NCBI RefSeq assembly: GCF_900182985.1
Contig: NZ_FXUY01000001.1
Coordinates: forward strand, 2,728,001-2,792,000
Origin: Pseudomonas helmanticensis
GTDB lineage: Bacteria > Pseudomonadota > Gammaproteobacteria > Pseudomonadales > Pseudomonadaceae
Length of the DNA: 64,000 nt
Reading direction: 5' to 3'
Both the position numbers and the translations under genes were made by a program. Below the pieces are notes generated by a model that made no database searches, was not told the origin of the DNA, and was given only the letters and a program-made list of their open reading frames with translations. Of the stretch, positions 8,068 to 17,668 are shown one piece after another; position 1 is the first letter of the stretch; each line of letters opens with the position of its first letter.

Positions 8068-9141
8068 TCAAAGCAGCGGCGAAACTTCAGGCTCCTTGCG
8101 CGGCCACGCATCCAGCACAGCCTTGAACAGCGTCGCCAGCGGGATCGCAAAGAACACTCCCCAGAATCCCCACAAGCCGCCAAACAACAGCACCGCGCAG
8201 ATGATTGCCACCGGGTGCAGGTTGACCGCCTCCGAGAACAGCAATGGCACCAGCACGTTGCCATCCAGTGTCTGAATGATCCCGTAGACCGCCATCAGAT
8301 AAATGAACTGATCGCTCCAGCCCCACTGGAACAGCGCAATCAGCAACACCGGCACGGTCACCACCACGGCGCCAACGTACGGCACCACCACCGACACGCC
8401 GACCAACAACGCCAGCAGCGCCGCGTAGTTGAGTCCGAGCGCAACGAAAGCGATGTAGGTCACACCGCCACAAATCACGATCTCGATAACCTTGCCGCGA
8501 ATGTAGTTGGCGATCTGCCGGTTCATTTCCTGCGCGACCCGGGTGATCAGCGCCCGCTCACGCGGCAGATAACCGCGCACCCACTCACCGATCATGGCGC
8601 GATCCTTGAGGAAGAAAAACACCAGGATCGGCACCAGCACCAGATAGATCATGATGTTCACCAGCAGCGGCAGACTCGAGAGCGAAAACGTCAGCGCCCA
8701 CTGGCCAAACTTGCCGATCTCGCCGCGCGCCACTTCGATGGCTTGCAGCACCTGCTCGTCGGAGACCAGATGCGGATAGCGCTCCGGCAGCAACAGCAGC
8801 AGCGATTGCCACTTGGCGAGCATGCCCGGCAGTTCGTTGAACAGCGTGATCAACTGGTGCCAGAGCAACGGCACGACCACGACAATGAATACCATCAGCA
8901 CGCCCATGAACAACGCAAATACCAGTCCCACTGCGGCGGCGCCGGGGACGCGCAGGCGTTCGAGGCTGACGACCAGCCCTTGCATCAGATACGCCAGCAC
9001 CATTCCCGCCAACACTGGCGCGAGCATGCCACCGAGGGTGAGCACGGCGGTAAAAGCGAGAAACAACAGCACCGCCAGCACCACGGCTTCTTCATCGGAG
9101 AAGTAGCGCTGAATCCAGTCGCGTAACACTTTGAACATCAA
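8068..9141 (-). CDS. AI-2E/PerM family inner-membrane permease
   Basis: A 357-aa polytopic protein with about eight membrane segments, for instance VVLAVLLFLAFTAVLTLGGM near the N-terminus and CAVLLFGGLWGFWGVFFAIPL near the C-terminus. The conserved C-terminal pattern GNVLVPLLFSEAVNLHPV is the PerM/YdiK/TqsA signature. Substrates are not settled in this family; AI-2 export and Na+/H+ antiport have both been reported for individual members. A TusA-like gene sits just upstream, 29 bp away and in the same direction, so the two are probably co-transcribed. Confidence 0.85.
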   Translation of the reverse strand: MMFKVLRDWIQRYFSDEEAVVLAVLLFLAFTAVLTLGGMLAPVLAGMVLAYLMQGLVVSLERLRVPGAAAVGLVFALFMGVLMVFIVVVVPLLWHQLITLFNELPGMLAKWQSLLLLLPERYPHLVSDEQVLQAIEVARGEIGKFGQWALTFSLSSLPLLVNIMIYLVLVPILVFFFLKDRAMIGEWVRGYLPRERALITRVAQEMNRQIANYIRGKVIEIVICGGVTYIAFVALGLNYAALLALLVGVSVVVPYVGAVVVTVPVLLIALFQWGWSDQFIYLMAVYGIIQTLDGNVLVPLLFSEAVNLHPVAIICAVLLFGGLWGFWGVFFAIPLATLFKAVLDAWPRKEPEVSPLL

Positions 9142-9170
9142 TATTCCTTAGGTCTTTTACGCTGGCGGTA

Positions 9171-9410
9171 TCAGGCTTTTTTCAACCAATAGCGGTAAAT
9201 GCCTGCTTCGTCTTCTTCGCGCAGCAGCGTATGACCGGCCAATTTGGCAAAGGTGCGGAAGTCGCGCTGCGAACCGGCATCGGTGGCGATCACCTTGAGC
9301 ACCGCACCACTGGCCAACTTGTTCAGTTCCATTTTTGCCTTGAGCAACGGCAACGGGCAATTGAGGCCACTGGCGTCCAGTTCAACATCATGGGCTACAG
9401 CGTCAGTCAT
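9171..9410 (-). CDS. TusA/SirA-like sulfur-carrier protein
   Basis: A 79-aa protein with the family hallmark LDASGLNCPLPLLKAK; Cys18 of the CPxP motif is the persulfide site. It has the two-layer alpha/beta fold of TusA proteins. It is the positional equivalent of P. aeruginosa PA1006, a persulfide-carrying protein linked in the literature to molybdenum-cofactor-dependent nitrate respiration; I rely on memory for that. Whether this copy does tRNA thiolation or molybdoenzyme maturation is not visible. It is divergent from bepA. Confidence 0.88.
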   Translation of the reverse strand: MTDAVAHDVELDASGLNCPLPLLKAKMELNKLASGAVLKVIATDAGSQRDFRTFAKLAGHTLLREEDEAGIYRYWLKKA

Positions 9411-9508
9411 TGCGTCACTCCGGTTGTGGTCGTCGAGCTGCCTAGAATATCTGGTCGCAGGCCCGGTGTCCGGCTACAGTAAGGTCTTTGTCTTCTAAGG
9501 CTTTGTGC

Positions 9509-10942
9509 ATGACTTTTCTGCGCCCTACCCTGCTGACGCTCGCTTGCCTGCTCGCCTCACCGGGCTTTGCCGACGATCTGCCGTCACTTGGCGACGCCAG
9601 TTCTGCCATCGTCTCACCGCAACAGGAATATCAGCTCGGTCGCGCCTGGCTGGCCATGCTGCGCAGCCAGGTTTCACAGCTCAACGATCCGCAGCTCAAG
9701 GACTACGTCGAGTCCAGCGTTTACAAGCTGGTGGAGACCAGCCAGGTCACCGACCGCCGCCTCGAATTCATTCTGATCAACAGTCCGCAGCTCAACGCTT
9801 TCGCAGCGCCTGGTGGCGTTGTCGGAGTCAACGGCGGCCTGTTCCTCAATGCGCAGACCGAAGGCGAGTACGCGTCGGTACTGGCGCACGAATTGGCTCA
9901 CTTGTCGCAACGCCACTTCGCCCGTGGCGTCGAAGCCTCGCAGCGCATGCAGGTGCCGATGATGGCCGCGCTGCTCGCCGGCATCGTCATTGCGGCGGCC
10001 GGCGGCGGTGAAGCCGGGATCGCGACCATTGCCGGTACGCAAGCGGCGGCGATTCAGTCGCAACGGACTTTCTCCCGGCAGAACGAACAGGAAGCCGACC
10101 GCATCGGCATCCTCAATCTGGAAAAGGCCGGATACGATCCGCGCTCGATGCCGACCATGTTCGAGCGTCTGATGCGCCAATATCGCTTCGACGCCAAACC
10201 GCCGGAATTCCTGCTGACTCACCCGGTAACCGAGTCGCGTATCGCCGACACCCGTAACCGCGCCGAACAGGCCAAACCGGGCGGCATCGAAGACACCATG
10301 CGCTATCAGTTGATTCGCGCGCGCGTGCAGTTGATCTACGAAGAAACTCCGGGCCTGGGCGCCAAACGCTTCCGCGCGCAGCTGGATGAGAACCCGCAAA
10401 GCGATGTCGCGCGTTATGGCCTGGCCATCGCGCAAATCAAGGGCGGCCAATTGAATGAAGCGCGCGAAAACTTGAAACAACTGCTGGCGAAGTCGCCGAA
10501 CGAGATCATCTACAACCTCGCGCAAGTCGATCTGGACATCACCAACAATCGCTTGCCCGACGCACAGTCGCGGGTTGACCGGATGCTCACGCAATATCCG
10601 GGCAACTACCCGCTGAATCAGGTTCGTGTCGATCTGCTGCTAAAAGAGAATCGTGCGGCGGATGCCGAGAAGGCGCTGGAAGGCCTGCTCAAGTCGCGCC
10701 CGGATGATCCGGACGTCTGGTATCAGGTGGCCGAGACTCGCGGCCTGTCGGGCAATATCATCGGCCTGCATCAGGCCCGCGCCGAATACTTTGCGCTGGT
10801 AGGCGATTATCGTCAGGCGATCCAGCAACTGGACTTCGCCAAGCGCAAGGCCGGCAACAACTTCCCGCTGTCCTCGCGGATCGATGCCCGTCAGCGTGAG
10901 CTGATGGAGCAGGAACGCATGATCAAGGACATGATGGGCTGA
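9509..10942 (+). CDS. bepA: Periplasmic M48 metalloprotease/chaperone BepA (YfgC)
   Basis: A 477-aa protein with signal peptide MTFLRPTLLTLACLLASPGFA. The zinc site is HELAH at 127-131, with the third ligand in RQNEQEADRIG near 195. The C-terminal third, from about residue 290, is TPR-like (YGLAIAQIKGGQLNEARENL, ALEGLLKSRPDDPDVWYQVA). In E. coli BepA promotes or degrades stalled LptD and works with the BAM complex, which suits the nearby bamC and algU/mucD envelope genes. The ATG at 9509 is chosen over a TTG at 9488; AAGG lies about 10 bp before it. Confidence 0.93.
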   Translation: MTFLRPTLLTLACLLASPGFADDLPSLGDASSAIVSPQQEYQLGRAWLAMLRSQVSQLNDPQLKDYVESSVYKLVETSQVTDRRLEFILINSPQLNAFAAPGGVVGVNGGLFLNAQTEGEYASVLAHELAHLSQRHFARGVEASQRMQVPMMAALLAGIVIAAAGGGEAGIATIAGTQAAAIQSQRTFSRQNEQEADRIGILNLEKAGYDPRSMPTMFERLMRQYRFDAKPPEFLLTHPVTESRIADTRNRAEQAKPGGIEDTMRYQLIRARVQLIYEETPGLGAKRFRAQLDENPQSDVARYGLAIAQIKGGQLNEARENLKQLLAKSPNEIIYNLAQVDLDITNNRLPDAQSRVDRMLTQYPGNYPLNQVRVDLLLKENRAADAEKALEGLLKSRPDDPDVWYQVAETRGLSGNIIGLHQARAEYFALVGDYRQAIQQLDFAKRKAGNNFPLSSRIDARQRELMEQERMIKDMMG

Positions 10943-10973
10943 GTTCATCAGCGCAAGACAAAAGCTTCAGGCA

Positions 10974-11010
10974 CAAAAAAACCGCCTCTTTCGAGGCGGT
11001 TTCTTTTTTA
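10974..11010. terminator. Bidirectional terminator between bepA and mucD
   Basis: AAAAAAACCGCCTC / GAGGCGGTTTCTTTTTT hairpin with A and T tracts on either side, between convergent genes. Confidence 0.9.
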
Positions 11011-11023
11011 ACTTACCGCTGGA

Positions 11024-12451
11024 TTACTCAGCCAGTTTGAAGGTAATGAAGCTGGCGCGACCTTGACGCAGAACACGCATCGACACTGAACGGTTCTTCG
11101 GCAGCGCCTTGGCGATCTCACCGAACTCCTTGGTAGAGCCGATGGCCTGATTGTTCAGGTGCGTGATCACATCACCTGGCTGCAGACCGATCAGGGCAGC
11201 AGGGCCGTCCTGCACCTCCTTGATCACCACACCACCTTTGAGGTCGTAGGTTTTCTTCTGCTCGGCGGTCAGTTCGCCAACCGAAACACCGAGGCGATTG
11301 CTGGTGCTTTCAGCGCCGGTCTTCGGTAGTGCATCCAGCTCCTTGTCTTCATCCGGGATGGCGCCAACCGTCAGTTCGACGTTTTTGCGCTTACCTTCAC
11401 GAATCACTTCCAGATTGGCTTTGGCGCCAGCCTTCAGTGCACCGACCAGATGTGGCAGGTCGGCAGACATGACGATCGGCTGACCGTTCATGCTGAGAAT
11501 CACGTCGCCGACTTGCAGCCCACCCTTGGCAGCCGGGCCGTCATCCTGAATCTGCGCAACCAGTGCACCGGCCGGTTTTTCCAGTCCAAATGACTCGGCG
11601 AGGTCCTTGTTCACTTCCTGGATGACGACGCCCAACCAGCCACGGCTGACTTTGCCACCGCTCTTCAGTTGATTGGAAACATCCATCGCCACGTCGATCG
11701 GAATGGCGAACGACACGCCCATGAAACCACCGGAGCGGGTGTAAATCTGCGAGTTGATGCCGACTACTTCACCGTTCAGGTTGAACAGCGGGCCACCGGA
11801 GTTACCCGGGTTGATCGGCACGTCGGTCTGGATGAACGGCACATAGTTTTCGTTCGGCAGGCTGCGACCGACGGCGCTGACGATGCCTTGGGTCACCGTG
11901 TGGTCAAAGCCGAATGGCGAACCGATCGCTACGACCCATTGGCCGGCTTTCAGATCCTGGGATTTGCCGAGCTTGAGCACCGGAAGATCCTTGCCTTCGA
12001 TTTTCAGCAAGGCCACGTCGGAACGTGGATCAGTGCCGACCAGCTTGGCTTTCATTTCACTGCGATCAGCGAGGCGAACGAGGATTTCGTCAGCATCGGC
12101 GATCACATGGTTGTTGGTGAGGATGTAACCGTCCGGGGAAATGATGAAGCCCGACCCCAGCGACTGTGCTTCACGCTGACGATCACCGCGCGGCGAACGC
12201 TGCTGCGGCATGCCGCGCTCGAAGAACTCGCGCAGCATGGGCGGCAAGCCTTCCAGATCAGGCATCTGCTGGTTCACTTTGCGATCCGGCAGCTTCTGCG
12301 TGGTACTGATGTTCACTACCGCAGGCGAGGCTTGTTCGACCAGCTGGGTGAAATCAGGCAGATCGGCTGCTTGCGCAGCAGGGACTGCCTGGCCCAGCAC
12401 CAGCACGGTGGCGAAAATGGAGAGATAAGACTTCAAGCTAGGTATCGACAT
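11024..12451 (-). CDS. mucD: Periplasmic serine protease MucD (DegP/HtrA type)
   Basis: A 475-aa HtrA protease with a signal peptide (cleaved near AQAA at about 28). The catalytic triad is H115 (LTNNHVIADA), D145 (DPRSDVALLK) and S218 (INPGNSGGPLF). Two PDZ domains follow: about 265-350 (GWLGVVIQEVN) and about 375-470 (NRLGVSVGEL, GVVIKEVQDG). MucD clears misfolded envelope proteins and dampens AlgU activity. The ATG at 12451 has GGGAG 5 bp before it. It follows mucB by 210 bp with a terminator-like hairpin between, so it may have its own promoter. Confidence 0.97.
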   Translation of the reverse strand: MSIPSLKSYLSIFATVLVLGQAVPAAQAADLPDFTQLVEQASPAVVNISTTQKLPDRKVNQQMPDLEGLPPMLREFFERGMPQQRSPRGDRQREAQSLGSGFIISPDGYILTNNHVIADADEILVRLADRSEMKAKLVGTDPRSDVALLKIEGKDLPVLKLGKSQDLKAGQWVVAIGSPFGFDHTVTQGIVSAVGRSLPNENYVPFIQTDVPINPGNSGGPLFNLNGEVVGINSQIYTRSGGFMGVSFAIPIDVAMDVSNQLKSGGKVSRGWLGVVIQEVNKDLAESFGLEKPAGALVAQIQDDGPAAKGGLQVGDVILSMNGQPIVMSADLPHLVGALKAGAKANLEVIREGKRKNVELTVGAIPDEDKELDALPKTGAESTSNRLGVSVGELTAEQKKTYDLKGGVVIKEVQDGPAALIGLQPGDVITHLNNQAIGSTKEFGEIAKALPKNRSVSMRVLRQGRASFITFKLAE

Positions 12452-12544
12452 ACAGCTCCCGTTACGACGAGCAGGGTTAAGCGATATGGAGCAAGGAACA
12501 CCGGAAACCACCGACCGGCATTTTTGTTCCGGCAACAACAAACA

Positions 12545-12570
12545 AGGCCAGAGCCGTGAAGCTCTGACCT
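12545..12570 (-). terminator. Terminator or attenuator hairpin between mucB and mucD
   Basis: A 10-bp stem (one G-U pair) with a 6-nt loop. On the minus strand it is followed by a moderately T-rich stretch (TTGTTTGTTGTT). It could reduce read-through from algU-mucAB into mucD. Confidence 0.45.
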
Positions 12571-12661
12571 ATAAAAAATTTTCGGGGTATTTGCAAATGA
12601 AAATGCTCAGCAAACATTTCATCTACGTCTCGAATAAGAGGTGGAAATGACTGAAATCAGC

Positions 12662-13627
12662 TCACTGCTTGCTGGTTGCAGTGCCGTCATTGTTACGCAT
12701 GGACAGGGCAATTCTTTCGGCGGTGCCGATCGGAATCTCACCCACCACCGTAACCATCATTTCACCTTGCGGCGTGGTCAGGCGACGCGAAACGGCAACC
12801 GTCGGACCCAGTTGAGTCCGCGTATCGGTGACAGTTGCACCGTTCAGCGGCTCAAGGAAGACCGAGAATCGCGCCAGGCCATCGTCATACATGAGGCTGT
12901 TGACCTGCGTCTTGGTTTCCGGATCTTTGTGCGAGGTGCTGCTGGTCAATTCGAAACCCGGCGGCAGCCAGTCCGAATGCCAGACCTGCGCAGTCTTCAC
13001 GGCTGAAGCCTTGTCGCTATCGAGCGTAACGGGCTTGCAGTCGGTGTCAGCCAGAAGATCCTTGTCCGACGGGACGTCATCGGTGTCCAGACTGGTGAAC
13101 TGGAAACGTTCGAGCAACTGCCCTTTGTCATTCAACAGCAATGACTTCAGGGGCAGACCGGTCTGTTTGTCCAGATGCAGTTCGAAACCGTATCGATGCT
13201 GGTCGCGAGGGGTCAGCGATACGATCACCGCATCGCGTCCGGCCACGCGCGACTTGCCAATGACGGCAAGGTCATACCAATTTTTCAGCTTTTGCGGATC
13301 GAGAGGACGAGCGGCAGAGTTGGGAGAATCCCCCAGTCCGGCTATCAGGGTGCCGCTGACGCATTGAGTATGCCCATCAATGCGCACGACTTCCTGTGCC
13401 GAACCGTCGAGCTGGAGTAAACGCTCGCGGACCTGGCCATTCTGGACGCGATGCCAGATGTTGTGGGTAGAAAAACTACCGTTACGCTCGTAAACGAAGG
13501 TGCCGTGAAAGCTTTGCTGCTGCTCGGCCTGGCCCAGGCGGGTCAACCAGTCCTGAGCCTCATCGGCGTGGGCTGGAACAATGAACCAGCCACTCAGCAG
13601 AAGCGAAAGTAGAGGTATGGCGCGCAT
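12662..13627 (-). CDS. mucB: Sigma-factor regulatory protein MucB (RseB)
   Basis: A 321-aa periplasmic protein with signal peptide MRAIPLLSLLLSGWFIVPAHA. The large N-terminal domain resembles LolA/LppX folds (SFHGTFVYERNGSFSTHNIWH) and the smaller C-terminal domain binds MucA. RseB/MucB shields the anti-sigma factor from its regulatory protease and releases it on binding LPS or lipoprotein signals. It starts 8 bp after mucA. The expected next gene in P. aeruginosa, mucC, is absent here. Confidence 0.96.
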   Translation of the reverse strand: MRAIPLLSLLLSGWFIVPAHADEAQDWLTRLGQAEQQQSFHGTFVYERNGSFSTHNIWHRVQNGQVRERLLQLDGSAQEVVRIDGHTQCVSGTLIAGLGDSPNSAARPLDPQKLKNWYDLAVIGKSRVAGRDAVIVSLTPRDQHRYGFELHLDKQTGLPLKSLLLNDKGQLLERFQFTSLDTDDVPSDKDLLADTDCKPVTLDSDKASAVKTAQVWHSDWLPPGFELTSSTSHKDPETKTQVNSLMYDDGLARFSVFLEPLNGATVTDTRTQLGPTVAVSRRLTTPQGEMMVTVVGEIPIGTAERIALSMRNNDGTATSKQ

Positions 13628-13635
13628 GATCCTCC

Positions 13636-14223
13636 TTAACGGTTTTCCAGGCTTGCAGCACGTGCGTAAGGCAGCGCGCTTTCAGTACCTTTCAGTGCAG
13701 CCTGTTGAGCGTGCTGACGCAAGTAGCCTGGCAGACGCTGATCGTGCCAGCCTGGTTGACCTTGCAGTACGCCGTTGGCCATAGGGCCAGTAGCTTCCGA
13801 ACTCTCACTATAGCCTGCCAGAACAGCCGGACCTTTGACCTGTGGAGTGGCCAGGGTTGGCTGATTGGATTGCTGTGCCAGTTCGACACCAGCGATCTCG
13901 TCCTGGTTGTACAGGCGAACACCGGCCAGAACGGCAACAGTCACCGAGGCTGCAACAGCCAGGCGGCCGAGGCTACGCCATGGACTGCGCGATACTTTCG
14001 CCGGTGCTGTTTCGTCTTCCAGCGCAGCAGACACTGCCGCAGCGATATCCAGACGTGGCAGCAGCAAATCCTTGTGCATGGCTGCCCGAGCGATCTGGTA
14101 ACGAGCCCAGGTCTCACGGGTTTCTACGTCATCAAGTGCATTGATCACTCGACGCAATTCCAGTTCGTCCGCTTCGTTATCCATCACTGCGGACAGCGAT
14201 TCCTGCAGGGCTTCACGACTCAT
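13636..14223 (-). CDS. mucA: Anti-sigma factor MucA
   Basis: A 195-aa inner-membrane anti-sigma factor that holds AlgU at the membrane. The cytoplasmic N-terminal domain starts MSREALQESLSAVMDNEADE. One membrane segment spans about 85-103 (GRLAVAASVTVAVLAGVRLY). The periplasmic tail runs to ESALPYARAASLENR, the complete C-terminus I recall for P. aeruginosa, so there is no mucoid-type truncation. It lies 30 bp after algU in the same operon. Confidence 0.97.
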   Translation of the reverse strand: MSREALQESLSAVMDNEADELELRRVINALDDVETRETWARYQIARAAMHKDLLLPRLDIAAAVSAALEDETAPAKVSRSPWRSLGRLAVAASVTVAVLAGVRLYNQDEIAGVELAQQSNQPTLATPQVKGPAVLAGYSESSEATGPMANGVLQGQPGWHDQRLPGYLRQHAQQAALKGTESALPYARAASLENR

Positions 14224-14253
14224 GGCGTTCCTCTCTTGGCTGTCGCCGCTGTC

Positions 14254-14835
14254 TCAGTTTTCCTGCAACAACGGCTGCAGGGCTTTATCGATGGCCTCCC
14301 GGGCGCGGAAAATCCGGGAGCGCACGGTACCCACCGGACACTGCATGACGCTCGCAATGTCCTCGTAACTCAGACCATCGAATTCACGTAAAGTTAACGC
14401 CGTACGCAAATCCTCTGGCAGTTGCTGAATGGTTCGATGGACGGTGCCTTCGATCTCATCCCGCAGCAGTGCACGTTCTGGTGATTCGAGATCCTTGAGG
14501 CCGTGATCGCCGTCGTAGAACTCTGCATCCTCGGAACTTACATCGCTATCCGGCGGCCGACGGCCGCGTGAAACCAGGTAATTCTTTGCCGTGTTAATGG
14601 CAATACGGTACAGCCACGTATAAAACGCACTGTCGCCGCGAAAGTTTCCAAGTGCTCGATACGCCTTGATAAAGGCTTCCTGAGCCACGTCCTGGGCTTC
14701 ATGGGTGTCGTGCACAAAACGCACGATCAACCCGAGAATTTTGTGCTGATATTTCAGCACCAGCAGATCGAACGCTCGCTTGTCGCCACGCTGAACGCGT
14801 TCGACCAGCTGCTGATCCTCTTCCTGGGTTAGCAT
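14254..14835 (-). CDS. algU: Extracytoplasmic sigma factor AlgU (RpoE, sigma-22)
   Basis: A 193-aa ECF sigma factor. Region 2 is LLVLKYQHKILGLIVRFVHD... AFYTWLYRIAINTAKNYL and region 4 is LPEDLRTALTLREFDGLSYEDIASVMQCPVGTVRSRIFRARE. It directs envelope-stress and alginate gene transcription. The ATG at 14835 (MLTQEEDQQLVERV) has GAGGAG upstream; a longer in-frame start is not credible. A matching AlgU promoter lies 60-86 bp upstream, consistent with autoregulation. Confidence 0.98.
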   Translation of the reverse strand: MLTQEEDQQLVERVQRGDKRAFDLLVLKYQHKILGLIVRFVHDTHEAQDVAQEAFIKAYRALGNFRGDSAFYTWLYRIAINTAKNYLVSRGRRPPDSDVSSEDAEFYDGDHGLKDLESPERALLRDEIEGTVHRTIQQLPEDLRTALTLREFDGLSYEDIASVMQCPVGTVRSRIFRAREAIDKALQPLLQEN

Positions 14836-14894
14836 GAACACTCCTCGATAAGCCCGAAGGAGACTTGCATAACTAAACGACCAGACTTGCAAAC

Positions 14895-14921
14895 ATAGAC
14901 TCGGGCTTTTCGCAAAAGTTC
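14895..14921 (-). promoter_or_regulatory. AlgU-dependent autoregulatory promoter of algU
   Basis: On the minus strand GAACTT is followed after exactly 16 bp by TCTAT, close to the AlgU consensus GAACTT-N16-TCtga. It lies 60 bp upstream of the algU start. A further GAAACTTG upstream may be a second -35 but lacks a convincing partner. Confidence 0.8.
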
Positions 14922-15392
14922 TCCCCCTCCAGGCAAGTTTCCTGCGCGCTCTGATTTGGCACGCACGAAAAACGCAGCGCGGGATAAACCGGCTGCGCGA
15001 ATAATCTTGTCATCGGTTTCGCCGGCAGGAATCCAATCGCGGATTCCGCACTGAAGCCGACACGTCCCTTATTTCCGGCACCGACTATTGATCTTTGGCC
15101 TTTGGCAAAAGTTCCAAATATTTATAGCCGCACCCCACTGACATTGGGCGACCCGGTGCAGAAAAACTGTGTTTCAGCGGCGATACAGTGGTCTTTTCCC
15201 GATACAGGCGAAAAAAACATCCGACGAAGCACACGGTTTTTTCCGTCACAGTAGTTTCACAATGCCATATGTGGCCGGCTATTGTGCCGCCCCACCCCTC
15301 TATATACTAGTGGGCTGTGTGGCTGTCTTGACTCGCCGAACCAGCTGTCTTGCGCCACCCCCGACCCGGGTCGCTTTGAGCGGAATCCTGTA
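14922..15392. other. Divergent intergenic region algU / nadB (about 470 bp)
   Basis: No credible gene. It is AT-richer than its surroundings, with several A/T runs. A possible nadB promoter is TTGTGC at 15282-15287 with TATACT at 15303-15308, but the 15-bp spacer is short. I found no convincing terminator or RNA gene. Confidence 0.4.
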
Positions 15393-17009
15393 ATGAGCCA
15401 ACAATTCCAACATGATGTTCTGGTCATTGGCAGCGGTGCTGCCGGTTTGAGTCTCGCGCTGACCCTGCCGGGTCATTTGCGCATTGCCGTATTGAGCAAA
15501 GGCGATCTCGCCAACGGTTCCACTTTCTGGGCACAAGGTGGCGTCGCTGCCGTTCTCGACGACACCGATACTGTCGAATCCCACGTCGATGACACCCTCA
15601 ATGCCGGCGGCGGACTGTGCCATGAAGACGCCGTGCGCTTCACCGTCGAGCACAGCCGCGAAGCCATTCAGTGGCTGATCGATCAAGGCGTACCGTTCAC
15701 CCGCGACGAACAATCCGGCACTGAAGACGGCGGATTCGAGTTTCACCTGACCCGGGAAGGCGGTCACAGCCATCGACGCATCATCCACGCGGCCGATGCC
15801 ACTGGGGCGGCGATCTTCAAAACCTTGCTGGCCCAAGCCAAAGAACGCTCGAACATCGAGTTGCTTGAGCAGCGCGTCGCCGTCGATCTGATTACCGAAC
15901 GCCGCCTGGGCATGGAAGGCGACCGCTGCCTCGGCGCCTACGTGCTGAACCGCAAGACCGGCGAAGTCGACACCTACGGCGCGCGCTTCGTGATTCTGGC
16001 GTCGGGTGGCGCCGCCAAGGTCTACCTCTATACCAGCAACCCCGATGGCGCCTGCGGTGATGGCATTGCCATGGCCTGGCGCTCGGGTTGCCGGGTAGCG
16101 AACCTGGAATTCAACCAGTTCCACCCGACCTGCCTGTATCACCCGCAGGCCAAGAGCTTCCTGATCACTGAAGCACTGCGCGGCGAAGGCGCGCACTTGA
16201 AGCTGCCAAACGGTGAACGCTTCATGTATCGCTTCGACAAACGCGCCGAACTGGCGCCGCGCGATATCGTTGCCCGGGCCATCGACCATGAAATGAAGCG
16301 CCTGGGTGTCGACTGCGTCTATCTCGACATCAGCCACAAACCCGAAGACTTCATCAAGACGCACTTCCCCACTGTTTATGAGCGCTGCCTCGGTTTCGGC
16401 ATCGACATCACCAAACAGCCGATCCCGGTCGTCCCCGCCGCGCATTACACCTGTGGCGGTGTGATGGTCGACCAAAACGGCCGCACCGACGTGCCTGGAC
16501 TGTATGCAATCGGCGAGACCAGCTTCACCGGTCTGCATGGCGCCAACCGCATGGCCAGCAACTCGCTGCTGGAGTGCTTCGTTTACGCCCGTTCGGCGGC
16601 GGCGGACATTCTCGCGCAGTTGGACGATGTCGATGCGCCAAGCGCCCTGCCCGTCTGGGACGCCAGCCAGGTCACCGACTCCGATGAAGACGTGATCATC
16701 GCGCACAACTGGGATGAGCTGCGCCGGTTCATGTGGGACTACGTCGGCATCGTGCGCACCAACAAGCGTCTGCAACGGGCGCAGCACCGCGTGCGCCTGC
16801 TACTCGATGAGATCGATGAGTTCTACAGCAACTATAAAGTTAGCCGTGACCTGATCGAGCTGCGCAACCTCGCCCAGGTCGCCGAACTGATGATCAGCTC
16901 AGCCATGGAACGCAAGGAAAGTCGCGGCCTGCATTACACCCTCGACTATCCGGACATGCTGCCCGAAGCGCTCGACACTATTCTGGTGCCGCCCACCTAC
17001 GCCGGCTGA
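15393..17009 (+). CDS. nadB: L-aspartate oxidase
   Basis: A 538-aa FAD enzyme that oxidises L-aspartate to iminoaspartate, the first step of de novo NAD synthesis. The dinucleotide motif [15 protein letters not shown] is at the N-terminus. Family signatures include [25 protein letters not shown] sequence around residue 125-135, and [26 protein letters not shown]. The ATG at 15393 gives the normal [15 protein letters not shown] start; the long in-frame extension is non-coding. The 3' end overlaps the convergent ygfX gene by 32 bp. The nadB-algU pairing is standard in gammaproteobacteria. Confidence 0.97.
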   Translation: MSQQFQHDVLVIGSGAAGLSLALTLPGHLRIAVLSKGDLANGSTFWAQGGVAAVLDDTDTVESHVDDTLNAGGGLCHEDAVRFTVEHSREAIQWLIDQGVPFTRDEQSGTEDGGFEFHLTREGGHSHRRIIHAADATGAAIFKTLLAQAKERSNIELLEQRVAVDLITERRLGMEGDRCLGAYVLNRKTGEVDTYGARFVILASGGAAKVYLYTSNPDGACGDGIAMAWRSGCRVANLEFNQFHPTCLYHPQAKSFLITEALRGEGAHLKLPNGERFMYRFDKRAELAPRDIVARAIDHEMKRLGVDCVYLDISHKPEDFIKTHFPTVYERCLGFGIDITKQPIPVVPAAHYTCGGVMVDQNGRTDVPGLYAIGETSFTGLHGANRMASNSLLECFVYARSAAADILAQLDDVDAPSALPVWDASQVTDSDEDVIIAHNWDELRRFMWDYVGIVRTNKRLQRAQHRVRLLLDEIDEFYSNYKVSRDLIELRNLAQVAELMISSAMERKESRGLHYTLDYPDMLPEALDTILVPPTYAG

Positions 17010-17430
17010 ACTTGAGCCGTACTCGCAGGCGTCGATGCACATCGGCGACCTGCGAGTCTCGCGGCACGCAGATCGATCTGACCCGCCATTCCCCGCGCAG
17101 ACGAAAGCGCAGCACCACAATCAGCGGCAGCGCCAGGCTGTCCGGGCGCATTTGCACCGCTTGCCAGCCCTTCGCCTGATTCCACAATTGCCAGCCATCG
17201 GCATCCCGACGCAATCCACAAAATGCCTGCGGATGCGTCAGCAGAATCTGCCGTGGCAACACCCAAAAGCCATGCAGCACACAGCCGAACGCCGCGAGCA
17301 GACTGGCCCAGAGTGGAATCGACAGGAGAAACACCACACCCAGAGCGAACGCCTGGGCCGACAGATACGCCGCCAGCAACTGCCGAGAGGCATGCCAGCG
17401 GCATTCGAACGAATTACTTGGGCTGGACAC
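16978..17430 (-). CDS. ygfX: YgfX (CptA-like) membrane protein
   Basis: A 150-aa inner-membrane protein with two adjacent hydrophobic segments at about 18-60 ([41 protein letters not shown]) and a cytoplasmic C-terminal domain. E. coli YgfX/CptA is encoded beside sdhE and was reported as a toxin acting on MreB/FtsZ; that pairing as a toxin-antitoxin system is debated. Its start overlaps the end of sdhE by 17 bp, so translation is likely coupled. Its 3' end overlaps nadB on the opposite strand. Confidence 0.8.
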   Translation of the reverse strand: MSSPSNSFECRWHASRQLLAAYLSAQAFALGVVFLLSIPLWASLLAAFGCVLHGFWVLPRQILLTHPQAFCGLRRDADGWQLWNQAKGWQAVQMRPDSLALPLIVVLRFRLRGEWRVRSICVPRDSQVADVHRRLRVRLKFSRRRWAAPE

Positions 17431-17668
17431 GATCCAGGATCATCCGGACCATGCGCTGCAGTTCCGGGTCTTCAGACTCGCTGCGCTCCATGAACCAACC
17501 GAACATGTCCTGATCCTCGCATGTCAGCAAACGGACATACAGATCGCGATCCACCTGGTTCAGAGTCGCGTAGACCTCCTTCACGAATGGCACCAGCAAC
17601 ACGTCAAGCTCAAGCATGCCGCGACGGCTGTGCCAAAACAGGCGGTTCAGTTCAACTTGTTCGACCAT
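17414..17668 (-). CDS. sdhE: Succinate dehydrogenase flavinylation factor SdhE
   Basis: An 84-aa small helical protein (Sdh5/YgfY family) that promotes covalent FAD attachment to SdhA. The conserved N-terminal motif is visible as [17 protein letters not shown], equivalent to the RGxxE flavinylation motif. The ATG at 17668 is preceded by GAGGAGGG. Longer in-frame starts run into the ygfZ promoter region. It is divergent from ygfZ, another FAD/folate-linked Fe-S factor gene. Confidence 0.93.
   Translation of the reverse strand: MVEQVELNRLFWHSRRGMLELDVLLVPFVKEVYATLNQVDRDLYVRLLTCEDQDMFGWFMERSESEDPELQRMVRMILDRVQPK

Noticed and set aside
15282..15308. Strong promoter call for nadB (TTGTGC, TATACT)
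   Set aside because: The 15-bp spacer is too short for a confident sigma-70 promoter; mentioned only in the region description.
16978..17668. ygfX-sdhE as a toxin-antitoxin pair
   Set aside because: SdhE has a well-supported role in succinate dehydrogenase flavinylation, and the toxin-antitoxin reading is disputed; annotated by main function instead.
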